The position numbers and the translations under genes were made by a program. A stretch of 61,201 nt of DNA from Desulfovibrionales bacterium (lineage in GTDB: Bacteria; Desulfobacterota; Desulfovibrionia; Desulfovibrionales; Desulfonatronaceae), in assembly GCA_007693505.1 (NCBI GenBank), contig REDL01000132.1, positions 1-61,201 on the forward strand, written 5' to 3'. The notes below the pieces were generated by a model. The model searched no databases. It was given only the letters and a program-made list of their open reading frames with translations, and was not told where the DNA came from. This document shows, in pieces, positions 8,494-19,141 of the stretch (the first letter of the stretch is position 1; each line of letters begins with the position of its first letter).

Positions 8494-9306
8494 ATGAACC
8501 ACCCCGCCATGGACCTGCTTAAAATCGAAAATCTTGAAGTCGTGTACAACGACGTCATTTTGGTACTCAAAGGACTTTCCTTGCGGGCTCAGCAGGGCCG
8601 GATCACGGCCCTGCTGGGGCCCAACGGCGCGGGGAAATCCACCACCCTCAAGGCCGTTTCCGGGCTGATTCGCACCGAGGATGGCGAAATTACCGAGGGC
8701 GCAATCCGCTACCTCGACCAACCCATCCACAGAACCCTTCCGGAGCGGATTGTACGCCTGGGCATTTTCCAGGTCATGGAAGGTCGGCGCGTTTTTGAGG
8801 ATCTCAATGTGGAGGAAAACCTGCGTTGCGGCGGCTTTACCCGACCATCTTCGGAATTCCCGGCTTCACTGGAGCGAGTCTACGCATATTTTCCCCGGTT
8901 ACAGGAACGCCGCAAACAATTGGCTGGATATCTCTCCGGCGGCGAGCAGCAGATGCTGGCTATTGGCCGGGCTCTGATGGCCAAACCCAAACTGCTCCTC
9001 CTGGATGAGCCATCCCTTGGCCTGGCTCCGTTGCTGGTGGAGGAAATCTTTACCATTGTGCAGCGAGTCAATGCGGAAGAAGGAATGACCATTCTCCTGG
9101 TGGAACAGAATGCCAGAGCTGCCCTGAGCATTTCCCACCATGGCTATATTCTGGAAAACGGAAGAATCGTCATGGACGGGAGTTCCACGTCTTTGCTGAA
9201 CAATCCGGACGTGCAGGAGTTTTACCTGGGACTGGGGCACGGCGGCGAAAAGCGCAGTTACCGGGACGTCAAGCACTACCGCCGTCGAAAACGCTGGCTT
9301 GGGTAA
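8494..9306 (+). CDS. livF: Liv-type ABC transporter ATPase, LivF-like
   Basis: A 270-residue second ATPase of the Liv transporter. Walker A is GPNGAGKST, the LivF-type Q-loop region is GIFQVMEGRRVFEDLNVEENL, the signature is LSGGEQQMLAIGRALM, and Walker B is LLLLDEPSLGLAP. An alternative start is the ATG at 8509 (MDLLKIENLEV), which matches the usual LivF beginning. The C-terminal tail, rich in Arg and Tyr (SYRDVKHYRRRKRW), is typical of the longer LivF variants. It is the last gene of the transporter cassette and is followed 16 bases later by rfbB. Confidence 0.92.
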   Translation: MNHPAMDLLKIENLEVVYNDVILVLKGLSLRAQQGRITALLGPNGAGKSTTLKAVSGLIRTEDGEITEGAIRYLDQPIHRTLPERIVRLGIFQVMEGRRVFEDLNVEENLRCGGFTRPSSEFPASLERVYAYFPRLQERRKQLAGYLSGGEQQMLAIGRALMAKPKLLLLDEPSLGLAPLLVEEIFTIVQRVNAEEGMTILLVEQNARAALSISHHGYILENGRIVMDGSSTSLLNNPDVQEFYLGLGHGGEKRSYRDVKHYRRRKRWLG

Positions 9307-9322
9307 AACGAAGGAGAACCAC

Positions 9323-10369
9323 ATGCACCGCCGACTCAACCGCATCCTGGTCACTGGAGGATGCGGTTTTATTGCCTCCAATTTCATCATCTCTCTCCTG
9401 GAACGGCGCAGCGATCTGCTCATCGTCAACCTGGACAAGCTGACCTATGCCGGGAACCGGATGAACCTCCAGGAGCTGGAGCAAAACCATGGCAGGTCGC
9501 AGGACACCGGCTATCGTTTTTTTCAGGGAGATATCATCAATCAAAGCTTGGTTGAGCAACTGCTGACCGAACACCGGATTCAGGCCGTGCTCAATTTTGC
9601 CGCAGAGTCCCATGTGGACCGCTCCATCCATGACTCCGCTCCGTTCATCGCCACCAACATCCAGGGCACCCACACCCTGTTGGAAGCTTCCCGCAAGACC
9701 GGAATCGAATTGTTTTTGCAGGTCTCCACGGACGAGGTCTATGGCACCCTCGGCCCGGAGGGCCTGTTCACGGAAGAGACGCCCTTGGCCCCCAACAGCC
9801 CCTACTCCGCCTCCAAGGCATCGGCGGATCTCCTGGTCCGGGCCTACCATGAAACCTACGGCATGCCCACGGTCATCACCCGCTGCTCCAACAACTATGG
9901 CCCATTCCAATTTCCCGAGAAACTGATCCCCTTGATGATCACCCTGGCCTGGGAGGATAAACCACTGCCTGTTTATGGCGACGGGACCAACGTCCGGGAT
10001 TGGATCCACGTTCTGGACCACTGCCGCGGTGTTGAACTGGCAATGGACCAAGGACGTCCGGGGACCATTTACAATTTTGGCGGAGACGCCGAGAAAACCA
10101 ACCTCCAGGTTGTCACCGCCATACTGGACCTGTTGGGCAAGCCTCACTCCCTCATTCGCCATGTCCAGGACCGCCCTGGCCACGATCGGCGATATGCCAT
10201 GGACTTCTCCCTGGCCTCGCGGGAACTCAATTTTACCCCGTCCCGCAGCTTTGAACATGGTTTGCTGGAGACCATCCAATGGTATGAGCGCAACCGGAAA
10301 TGGTTGCGTCGAGTCCAGGACGGCACCTACCGTGAATTCATGAACACATGGTACAGTGAGCTACAGTGA
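9323..10369 (+). CDS. rfbB: dTDP-glucose 4,6-dehydratase
   Basis: A 348-residue extended short-chain dehydrogenase that makes dTDP-4-keto-6-deoxyglucose, the second step of dTDP-L-rhamnose synthesis. The NAD-binding glycine motif is VTGGCGFIAS, the catalytic region is STDEVYG followed by YSASKASAD (Tyr and Lys), and NNYGPFQFPEKLIPL is family-typical. The start follows an AAGGAG ribosome site at about 9311-9316; an in-frame upstream ATG at 9299 overlaps livF and is less likely. The stop overlaps the rfbD start (TGATG), so the two are coupled. The partner enzymes RfbA and RfbC are not in the window. Confidence 0.93.
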   Translation: MHRRLNRILVTGGCGFIASNFIISLLERRSDLLIVNLDKLTYAGNRMNLQELEQNHGRSQDTGYRFFQGDIINQSLVEQLLTEHRIQAVLNFAAESHVDRSIHDSAPFIATNIQGTHTLLEASRKTGIELFLQVSTDEVYGTLGPEGLFTEETPLAPNSPYSASKASADLLVRAYHETYGMPTVITRCSNNYGPFQFPEKLIPLMITLAWEDKPLPVYGDGTNVRDWIHVLDHCRGVELAMDQGRPGTIYNFGGDAEKTNLQVVTAILDLLGKPHSLIRHVQDRPGHDRRYAMDFSLASRELNFTPSRSFEHGLLETIQWYERNRKWLRRVQDGTYREFMNTWYSELQ

Positions 10370-11256
10370 TGGTGAAAAAGGAACACCTTCCGGCCCGAGA
10401 ACCAAAAAGTGTCATGGTTCTTGGCGGCAAAACAGGTTTGCTGGGACAATCATTGTGTGCAAGTCTTGAAAAAGCCGGTTTGACCGCGCTGCCCGTGGGC
10501 CGCGACGACGTGGACCTGTTCGACGCGGACCAAATGGCCGCCTTCCTGGATCGCCACGAGCCGGACATTATCTGCAATACCGTGGCCTATACCCAGGTGG
10601 ACAAGGCCGAGGACGAACCTGAAGAGGCCATGCGGATCAACAAGCTGTTTGCCGCGAAATTGGGACGACTTGCCAAGCCGCGCCACATCTGGCTGGTCCA
10701 CTACAGCACGGACTTCGTCTTTGACGGCAGTAGCTGCGAGCCCTACCGCCCTGAAGATGCCGTCAATCCCAGGAGTGTCTACGGCAAGACCAAGCTGGCC
10801 GGAGAAAATGCTTTGCGCGAATTGGGTCTTGACCAGTTGAGCATTATCCGGACAGCCTGGCTATTTGGCCCGGGACGAACCAACTTCGTGTCCAAAATTC
10901 TTTCACTGGCAGCCCAACGCGACTGTCTGAACGTGGTTCACGACCAGATCGGTTCGCCAACATATACGCCGGACCTGGCCGACCACTCCGTGGAATTGCT
11001 CAAGGCCGGTGGTCAAGGCGTCTTCCATCTCGTCAACAGTGGCTGCGCCAGCTGGTGCGAACTGGCCAGCGCGGCGGTGCAGGCCATGGCTCTGCAATGT
11101 GACGTCCACCCCGTCAGCTCCGATGAGTATCCCCAAAAAGCCCTTCGGCCATGCTACTCCGTGCTGAACACCGAGTCGTTCACCGCGCTCACCGGAACCA
11201 AACCGCGCCCTTGGCTACACGGCTTGCGGGAGTACGTCTTCTGCCACATCACCTGA
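10369..11256 (+). CDS. rfbD: dTDP-4-dehydrorhamnose reductase
   Basis: A 295-residue NAD(P)-dependent reductase for the last step of dTDP-L-rhamnose synthesis. The nucleotide-binding loop reads GGKTGLLGQSL, and the catalytic residues lie in YSTDFVFDG and YGKTKLAGE; VVHDQIGSPTYTPDLA near residue 190 is a family hallmark. The ATG overlaps the rfbB stop by one base; a GTG three bases earlier is also possible. The product points to a rhamnose-containing surface polysaccharide or lipopolysaccharide. Confidence 0.92.
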   Translation: MVKKEHLPAREPKSVMVLGGKTGLLGQSLCASLEKAGLTALPVGRDDVDLFDADQMAAFLDRHEPDIICNTVAYTQVDKAEDEPEEAMRINKLFAAKLGRLAKPRHIWLVHYSTDFVFDGSSCEPYRPEDAVNPRSVYGKTKLAGENALRELGLDQLSIIRTAWLFGPGRTNFVSKILSLAAQRDCLNVVHDQIGSPTYTPDLADHSVELLKAGGQGVFHLVNSGCASWCELASAAVQAMALQCDVHPVSSDEYPQKALRPCYSVLNTESFTALTGTKPRPWLHGLREYVFCHIT

Positions 11257-11271
11257 CTAAATCCGTTTTCC

Positions 11272-11300
11272 TTGACAGAAGCTCGCGGCATATTTATGGG
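11272..11300 (+). promoter_or_regulatory. Sigma70-type promoter of the hrcA-grpE-dnaK operon
   Basis: A consensus -35 TTGACA (11272-11277), a 17-base spacer and a -10 candidate TATGGG (11295-11300) lie directly before the CIRCE element, so the operator would overlap the transcription start. The -35 is perfect and the -10 only partial. Confidence 0.65.
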
Positions 11301-11301
11301 G

Positions 11302-11330
11302 TCTAGCACTCTCTCGTGCCGAGTGCTAGA
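11302..11330 (+). promoter_or_regulatory. CIRCE operator (HrcA-binding site)
   Basis: TCTAGCACTC, 9 spacer bases, GAGTGCTAGA: an exact inverted repeat that matches the CIRCE consensus TTAGCACTC-N9-GAGTGCTAA except for the symmetric outermost bases. It lies 12 bases before the hrcA ATG. It is the binding site of HrcA, encoded directly downstream, so the operon should be autorepressed and released on heat or folding stress. Confidence 0.95.
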
Positions 11331-11342
11331 CAGGAAACAACC

Positions 11343-12374
11343 ATGGATCTGCAACAACGTGAAATCGGCGTCCTCACGACGCTCATTGAGGATTACATCC
11401 AGACGGCCGCACCGGTGGGATCGCGGACCATCGCCAAAAAGTCCAACCTGAATCTCAGCCCGGCAAGCATCCGTAATATCATGGCCGACCTCACCGAGAA
11501 GGGCTATCTGGAACAGCCTCATACCTCGGCCGGCCGCATTCCTTCGGCCCAGGGGTTTCGGTTCTACGTGGATGCCCTGCTCAAAATCCACCCTCTGACT
11601 CCCGAGGAACGTCACCAACTTACCGAACATATGGGCGACGCCCGCCTGGACGTTTCCGAACTGTTGCGCAACGCCTCGCGTCTCTTGTCCGTCTATACCC
11701 GCCAGGTGAGCATGGTCCTGGCACCCAAAGCCACGAACATCGGTTTCAAACACATCGACTTCATTCTGCTCAAGCCCGGCTTGGCCATGGCCATTCTGGT
11801 GGTGGAAGGAGGCATTGTCCGCAACAAGATCGTCTCCATTGATCCTGTACTCGGAACGGACGATCTGGTCACATATAGCAACTACCTGAATCAACTGTTC
11901 CAGGGCCGGACCCTGGCCCAGGTCAGGGCAAAACTGCTCCAGGAAATGGATGCGGTTCAACGCGAGTACCAGGCCGTCAGCCAGCAAGCTCTTATTCTTG
12001 CCCAACAGGTATTCACCGGTAATACCGAACGGGAAGTCTACGTCGAAGGCACGGTCAACTTTTTCACCCATCCCGAATTCACCAATCCGGCCAAACTCCA
12101 GGAATTGTTGCGGATGCTGGAAGAACGCACGCGACTGCTGGAACTGCTGGACAAGGTCTCCAAGCCTGATGGGATCTCCATCATTTTTGGCCGCGAGGAG
12201 AATCAAGAGGAACTGCAGGAGATCACCCTGATTTCATCGCCCTACCTGGCGCAAGATGACCCTTTGGGCGTGGTGGGCATCATTGGCCCCATCCGAATGG
12301 ACTACGCCAAGGTCGTCCCGCTGGTTGAGTTCACAGCCCAGGTGATCAGCCAGCTACTGAGAAATCGTTTCTAA
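11343..12374 (+). CDS. hrcA: Heat-inducible transcription repressor HrcA
   Basis: A 343-residue repressor of CIRCE-controlled chaperone genes. The N-terminal winged-helix DNA-binding domain contains YIQTAAPVGSRTIAKKSNLN and SPASIRNIMADLTEKGYL, followed by the family-typical PHTSAGRIPSAQGFRFYVD. The C-terminal GAF-like effector domain ends with GPIRMDYAKVVPLVEFTAQ. The start at MDLQQREIGVLTTLI is the normal HrcA beginning; an earlier in-frame start would lie inside the CIRCE element. It leads an hrcA-grpE-dnaK operon. Confidence 0.95.
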   Translation: MDLQQREIGVLTTLIEDYIQTAAPVGSRTIAKKSNLNLSPASIRNIMADLTEKGYLEQPHTSAGRIPSAQGFRFYVDALLKIHPLTPEERHQLTEHMGDARLDVSELLRNASRLLSVYTRQVSMVLAPKATNIGFKHIDFILLKPGLAMAILVVEGGIVRNKIVSIDPVLGTDDLVTYSNYLNQLFQGRTLAQVRAKLLQEMDAVQREYQAVSQQALILAQQVFTGNTEREVYVEGTVNFFTHPEFTNPAKLQELLRMLEERTRLLELLDKVSKPDGISIIFGREENQEELQEITLISSPYLAQDDPLGVVGIIGPIRMDYAKVVPLVEFTAQVISQLLRNRF

Positions 12375-12404
12375 TTGGGCACCGAGATGCGCAAGGAGGT
12401 AAGC

Positions 12405-13016
12405 ATGCCCCAAAAAAACACCCCTCATCCCGAGACATCACATCAATCGAACCATACTGTTGACGTCAACATCAATGTTCATGAAACCCTGAATGGATCG
12501 GGGGAAGCAGAAACGCCGGAGACGCTCGATGCGGAGCGATTGGCCAGGCTCTGTGAAGAGACTGTTTGCCCCAGTTGCCAATTGCTGGCCAAGGTGCAGG
12601 ACGAAAAGCTGCGCATGGCCGCGGATACGGAAAACCTAAAGAAACGCCTCCATCGGGAAAAAGAAGAGTTCTGCAAATTCGCCACGGAGTCCGTACTGGA
12701 GGACTTGTTGCCGGTTTTGGACAATCTGGATTTGGCCCTGGAACACGGCGGCAAAACCGGAACGGGAAAGGAACTGCTCAACGGTGTTGAAATGACTCGT
12801 AAACTATTTCTGGATATCCTGAGTCGACACGAATTGGAACCGCTGGGCCAGGCTGGAGAAGATTTCGACCCCAACTGGCATGAAGCACTGGCCCAACAGC
12901 CACACCCAGACCTGGATCCCGGAAAGATCTGCCAGGTTGTCCAAAAAGGGTATCGCCTTAAAGGCCGTCTGCTTCGTCCAGCCAAAGTGCTGGTGAGTGT
13001 GGAGTGCAGTGTGTAA
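12405..13016 (+). CDS. grpE: Nucleotide exchange factor GrpE
   Basis: A 203-residue cochaperone that drives ADP release from DnaK. A disordered polar N-terminus (1-40) leads into the long dimerisation helix (about 45-105) and the C-terminal beta domain containing FDPNWHEALAQQPHPDLDPG and VVQKGYRLKGRLLRPAKVLV. A perfect AAGGAGGT ribosome site stands 6-7 bases before the chosen ATG. Unusual for GrpE are three closely spaced cysteines in the helix (Cys50, Cys55, Cys58; LCEETVCPSC), which could form a redox or metal site. Confidence 0.94.
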   Translation: MPQKNTPHPETSHQSNHTVDVNINVHETLNGSGEAETPETLDAERLARLCEETVCPSCQLLAKVQDEKLRMAADTENLKKRLHREKEEFCKFATESVLEDLLPVLDNLDLALEHGGKTGTGKELLNGVEMTRKLFLDILSRHELEPLGQAGEDFDPNWHEALAQQPHPDLDPGKICQVVQKGYRLKGRLLRPAKVLVSVECSV

Positions 13017-13094
13017 TTTTTTTCATGAGCCCCTTTACAAGTGGGTAAACAAGCTTAATTTGAATAAAAATCGTGTTTAGGAGGATTGAAAAGC

Positions 13095-15020
<1,926 letters not shown>

Positions 15021-15070
15021 ATACCGCCTTCCTTGCCTTGACAGGCACTTTGCCCAATCCCTATACCGTA

Positions 15071-15106
15071 AGCCTGACTCGCCTCGTCGCGGGTCAGGCT
15101 TTTTTT
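15071..15106 (+). terminator. Rho-independent terminator after dnaK
   Basis: GCCTGACTCGC (15072-15082) pairs with GCGGGTCAGGC (15089-15099) over a 6-base loop, with one G-U pair, and is followed by seven T. It lies 50 bases after the dnaK stop. Confidence 0.93.
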
Positions 15107-15218
15107 GTTCAACAAGCACCAGAGACGTCTCATGCTTTTGCCCACCGGCTCCATGAAGCAGGAGCAAAAGGCCTTGAGGCGTGAACTTCTCTCCCGGCCT
15201 CCATCTCAAGGCGGATGC

Positions 15219-17186
15219 ATGATTTTCCACATCGTTCTACGCGCAATGCTGATTCTCTGCCTGCTTGCTTTTGTCAGCGGGTGCGTCGAAAAAAAACGTC
15301 TTCCCCTTGTTCCTCATCCACCAACCGAGGAGACGGTTCAGGGATTGCTTTTGCAGGCGGACGCGGCATGGCAGGCCCGAGACTATCGGCAAAGCCGTCA
15401 GCTCTACGACATTTTGGTTTCCGAACCCCTTACACCAGGCCAGTTGAATACGGCCTGGGAGCGCTTGGCCATCAGTTCGCTGCAGACTCAAGACTACGTC
15501 CGCGCTCAGGACGCCTTGATCCGCTGGGCCTTGCTGGATCCGAAGCTCCGCCTGGAATGGTTCTGGCATGAATACCGGGTTCTGGCCTTGCTGGGCCAGG
15601 GCAAGGAAATCCAGGCCGAGGATTATCTGCGACAGATTTTGCGTCAACCCGAATCCTCCTGGTCACTACGCTCTGCCGCCGGCATCCGCCTCTCGGAAAT
15701 TTTGCGCCACCGCCAAGACTACCTCCCTCTCTTGTCTCTCTTTGCCGAACTCTATGCCGCGGCTCCCGAAGATCAAGAAAGGGCCGAGCTGGAACGGGTC
15801 GTCGCCCATATCGCCAGGGAAATTCCAGACGCATCACTCCAACAACTTGTGGAGTTCACTCCCCCCTCCGAGAAAGCCACCTTTCCCAATGTTGTCTTCA
15901 CCTGGGAGCAGCGTCGCCGGGAAGCCCGGAAGCATCCGGATGCATGGCAGGATTCCTGGTTGGCCATGCAGCGTTTGCTCCGTCAGGGCCAATGGGCCGA
16001 CCCCCAGCCCTTTGTTGAGGATCTTGGAGCCTTACAGGAACAGTTTGGTACCCCTGGTATCTGTGTCGGGCTGGTTCTTCCGCTCGACGGCCCCTTGGCG
16101 GAAACCGGCTGGAAGGTAGCTCGGGGGGCCGAAGCCGGACGGAAGGCCTTTGAGGCGGACGGTTTCCCGGTCCGCCTGGAGATTATCAATTCCCAGGCCA
16201 CGGACCTTCAGGAAACCATAGCCGCCATGGCTCCGGAATGCCGCGTCATTGGCGGCCCGATCCAGCGCGATGTCTGGGAACGATTACATGGAAACAGCCT
16301 TTTGACGTCCCAGAGGCGTTTCTTCACCTTTTTGCCGACCATGGGCGAAGCAGTTGTTGAGGGCCGCCAGGCTTGGCGATTCTTCGGAGGGCCCCAGGAC
16401 CAAATTCATGCCCTCACTGACCTGGCCATGAACCAATTGGGCATTTACAATCTGGCTGTGCTCTTCCCCCAGGACCGCTTTGGGGCGCATATGGAAGACC
16501 TCTTCTCTCGAGAAGTACAGCGCAAGGGCGGTCACATCGGCGGTCTGCAAAGCTATCCGCCTGAACAGCACGCAGAATGGGGCGAAGCCGTAGCGGCGCT
16601 GCTTGGTGTTCCCGCCCAGCAGCGCCGCGGTCGCCAGGAACGCGTCGTCCTGCCCAGGCCGCCATTTCAGGCTGTATTTCTTCCTGATAGCTTGAGTGAC
16701 GCCGAAGTCCTTCTGCCACAGTTTTTCTACTACGATGAACCACGCTTATTGATACTTGGCACGGAACTTTGGAGCCAGTCCTGGCTGCAGCGCCCTCGGC
16801 ACACGGAAATGCAGTATTTCCGCCTTGCCGCGATGCCTGGAGCCTGGTGGCCGGAAAATCCCGGGCCTGCTGCCCGCTCTCTGGCTGAAGCGACCCACGT
16901 CCAGGGTTTTACTCCGGATTTCTGGGTTGCCCTGGGGTATGACTTTGCCCGCTTCGCCTCCCGGATCAGCCAACCTCAGTACACCAGTTCACCGGACAGC
17001 CTGAACGTGCACCTGGCTGGAGCCACCGACTTCGACTGGAGCATGGCCCCCCTTTCCTGGAGCGACCAAGGAAAAGCCCGCCAGGAACTCTTCCTGTTCC
17101 AGCCCACAAGCCAGGGCGTGAACCGGCTCAACGCCACGGATTTGCGTAACCAACTGGATCGAGTCAGAGAGCGATACGCCCGCTGA
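15219..17186 (+). CDS. LpoA/LppC-like lipoprotein with periplasmic binding fold
   Basis: A 655-residue predicted lipoprotein. The start gives a signal peptide (MIFHIVLRAMLILCLLAFVSGC) with the lipobox FVSGC, Cys22 being the acylated residue; the next residue is Val, so export to the outer membrane is plausible. Residues about 45-270 look like TPR-type helices, and the second half resembles a type I periplasmic-binding fold (GICVGLVLPLDGPLAETGWKVARGAEAG, then IGGPIQRD and LAVLFPQDRFGAHM). This is the layout of LpoA, the activator of penicillin-binding protein 1A, so I propose a role in peptidoglycan synthesis. It could instead be a solitary amino-acid-binding sensor. Confidence 0.75.
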   Translation: MIFHIVLRAMLILCLLAFVSGCVEKKRLPLVPHPPTEETVQGLLLQADAAWQARDYRQSRQLYDILVSEPLTPGQLNTAWERLAISSLQTQDYVRAQDALIRWALLDPKLRLEWFWHEYRVLALLGQGKEIQAEDYLRQILRQPESSWSLRSAAGIRLSEILRHRQDYLPLLSLFAELYAAAPEDQERAELERVVAHIAREIPDASLQQLVEFTPPSEKATFPNVVFTWEQRRREARKHPDAWQDSWLAMQRLLRQGQWADPQPFVEDLGALQEQFGTPGICVGLVLPLDGPLAETGWKVARGAEAGRKAFEADGFPVRLEIINSQATDLQETIAAMAPECRVIGGPIQRDVWERLHGNSLLTSQRRFFTFLPTMGEAVVEGRQAWRFFGGPQDQIHALTDLAMNQLGIYNLAVLFPQDRFGAHMEDLFSREVQRKGGHIGGLQSYPPEQHAEWGEAVAALLGVPAQQRRGRQERVVLPRPPFQAVFLPDSLSDAEVLLPQFFYYDEPRLLILGTELWSQSWLQRPRHTEMQYFRLAAMPGAWWPENPGPAARSLAEATHVQGFTPDFWVALGYDFARFASRISQPQYTSSPDSLNVHLAGATDFDWSMAPLSWSDQGKARQELFLFQPTSQGVNRLNATDLRNQLDRVRERYAR

Positions 17187-17288
17187 CCTCAATGCGACTC
17201 AACTTCCCAAAACAAGCTATATTCTGACATTTCGTCGCAAGGGGGCACCCATTATCTTCATGCGTGGCATGCCTTCAAGGAGTGATCT

Positions 17289-17576
17289 ATGAGCATCAGT
17301 ACTGATGACGCTGCAAAAGTAGCCGGATTGGCCAGGCTGAATCCGGCGCCAGAAAAAATAACACAGTTTGCAGATCAATTTAATGATATTCTTGACTATA
17401 TGCAAAAACTGAACGAACTGGACACCTCCGGGATTGAGCCGCTGTATACTCCCGTCACTCACGAAACAGTGTTCCGGGATGACGAGGTCCTCAAGGAATA
17501 CAGCCGTGAAGAACTGCTGGGCAATGCCCCGGAAACCGACGGCAACTACTTCATTGTTCCCCGCATCGTTGGATGA
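17289..17576 (+). CDS. gatC: Asp/Glu-tRNA amidotransferase subunit C
   Basis: A 95-residue stabilising subunit of the GatCAB enzyme, which amidates misacylated Glu-tRNA(Gln) or Asp-tRNA(Asn). The sequence shows the usual helical N-terminus (KVAGLARLNPAPEKITQFA), the central DILDYMQKLNELDTSGIEPL, and the C-terminal APETDGNYFIVPRIVG. An AAGGAG ribosome site precedes the ATG. It sits 71 bases upstream of gatA; gatB is not in the window. Confidence 0.95.
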   Translation: MSISTDDAAKVAGLARLNPAPEKITQFADQFNDILDYMQKLNELDTSGIEPLYTPVTHETVFRDDEVLKEYSREELLGNAPETDGNYFIVPRIVG

Positions 17577-17647
17577 ATCGACTTATCGCAAGGGGTTGCT
17601 CCAGGTGCCCTTTCCCTCGCATACAATAGCCCATTGAAGGACGCTCA

Positions 17648-19135
17648 ATGTCTGAATCGTATTTGCCCACCATGACGGAAATTCGCGGTCGCCTGGCCGC
17701 TGGAGAAGTCCGGGTCGAGCAGGTGGTCCGTTCCTGCCTGGACCGAATGGACGCGTTTGAGCCCTCTGTCCGGGCCTTTATCACGCGGACCGACGAACAG
17801 GCTTTGAGCCAAGCTCGAGAAATGGATCGCTCCGGCCCCACCCCGGAGACCCTGACCACCAAGCCTCTATGGGGCGTGCCGCTGACCCTCAAAGACGTGC
17901 TGACTACCCGGGGATTGCGGACCACCTGTGCTTCACGGATGCTTGCCGATTTCACGCCATGCTTCGACGCCGAGGCTGTATCCCGTTTGCGCAATGCCGG
18001 AGCCGTAATTCTGGGCAAGGTCAACATGGACGAGTTCGCCATGGGCTCGTCCACGGAAAATTCCGCTTTTCAGACCACGGCCAACCCATGGAAACTGGAT
18101 GCCGTTCCCGGTGGCTCCAGCGGCGGCTCGGCCGCTGCCGTGGCCGCGCGCATGGGGTTTGCCGCTCTGGGCACGGATACCGGTGGCTCCATCCGTCAGC
18201 CCGCGGCCTTTTGCGGCATAGTCGGACTTAAACCCAGCTACGGCCGGGTCTCTCGGTACGGACTCGTGGCCTACGCCTCCTCCCTGGACCAAATCGGCCC
18301 CATGACCCTGACGGTAGAAGACGCGGCCCTGCTCTTGCGGATCATAGCCGGCCATGATCCCAAGGATTCCACCTGCGCTGACCAGCCCGTGCCGGACTAC
18401 CCGGCCCTGCTTGCCCAGCGCTCCGACCTCTCCGGCCTCCGTATCGGCATGCCCCAGGAATTCTGGAGCAAGGAAGGGCTGGACCTGGACGTGGCTGAAC
18501 GCTGCGCACAGTCCATGGCGGTTGCTGAAAAGCTGGGGGCGACCTGCGTTCCAATATCCTTGCCCCATACTCCGTATGCCGTTGCCGCGTACTACATCGT
18601 CGCCTCGGCCGAAGCCAGTTCCAACCTAGCCCGCTTCGACGGAGTGCGCTACGGATACCGGGACAAGGAGGCCGCCAACCTGATCGAAATGTACCGCAAT
18701 TCCCGGAGCAAGGGCTTCGGCGAGGAGGTCCAACGCCGGATCATGCTGGGCACCTATGTGCTCTCCTCGGGATACTACGATGCGTATTATAAAAAAGCCG
18801 CGCAGGTTCGCCGCTTAATTCAGCAAGACTTCCACCAAGCCTTCAAGCAGTGCGATGTGATCTGCGGACCTGTGACGCCCACAACAGCCTTCGGCATGGG
18901 CGAGAAGACGGCGGACCCGTTGCAGATGTACCTCACCGATATCTTCACCATCTCCCTGAACCTGGCCGGTTTGCCCGGTCTGAGCCTGCCTGTGGGTTTG
19001 GGTGAGCGCAGTGGTTTGCCGGTGGGCTTGCAGATTTTGGGACCGGCCTTTCGCGAAGACCTGCTCCTGCAGGTCGGCCATGTGCTGGAACACCACCTGC
19101 CCCGGCTGCCTCTGCCCACCGGGATTGCTCAGTAA
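17648..19135 (+). CDS. gatA: Asp/Glu-tRNA amidotransferase subunit A
   Basis: The 495-residue glutaminase subunit of GatCAB, an amidase-signature enzyme that releases ammonia from glutamine. The signature [32 protein letters not shown] contains the catalytic cis-Ser and nucleophile Ser; the catalytic Lys lies in [11 protein letters not shown]. The length is normal. It is followed six bases later by mnmA, giving a gatC-gatA-mnmA-mtaB translation and tRNA-modification operon. Confidence 0.96.
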   Translation: MSESYLPTMTEIRGRLAAGEVRVEQVVRSCLDRMDAFEPSVRAFITRTDEQALSQAREMDRSGPTPETLTTKPLWGVPLTLKDVLTTRGLRTTCASRMLADFTPCFDAEAVSRLRNAGAVILGKVNMDEFAMGSSTENSAFQTTANPWKLDAVPGGSSGGSAAAVAARMGFAALGTDTGGSIRQPAAFCGIVGLKPSYGRVSRYGLVAYASSLDQIGPMTLTVEDAALLLRIIAGHDPKDSTCADQPVPDYPALLAQRSDLSGLRIGMPQEFWSKEGLDLDVAERCAQSMAVAEKLGATCVPISLPHTPYAVAAYYIVASAEASSNLARFDGVRYGYRDKEAANLIEMYRNSRSKGFGEEVQRRIMLGTYVLSSGYYDAYYKKAAQVRRLIQQDFHQAFKQCDVICGPVTPTTAFGMGEKTADPLQMYLTDIFTISLNLAGLPGLSLPVGLGERSGLPVGLQILGPAFREDLLLQVGHVLEHHLPRLPLPTGIAQ

Positions 19136-19141
19136 GCGTCC

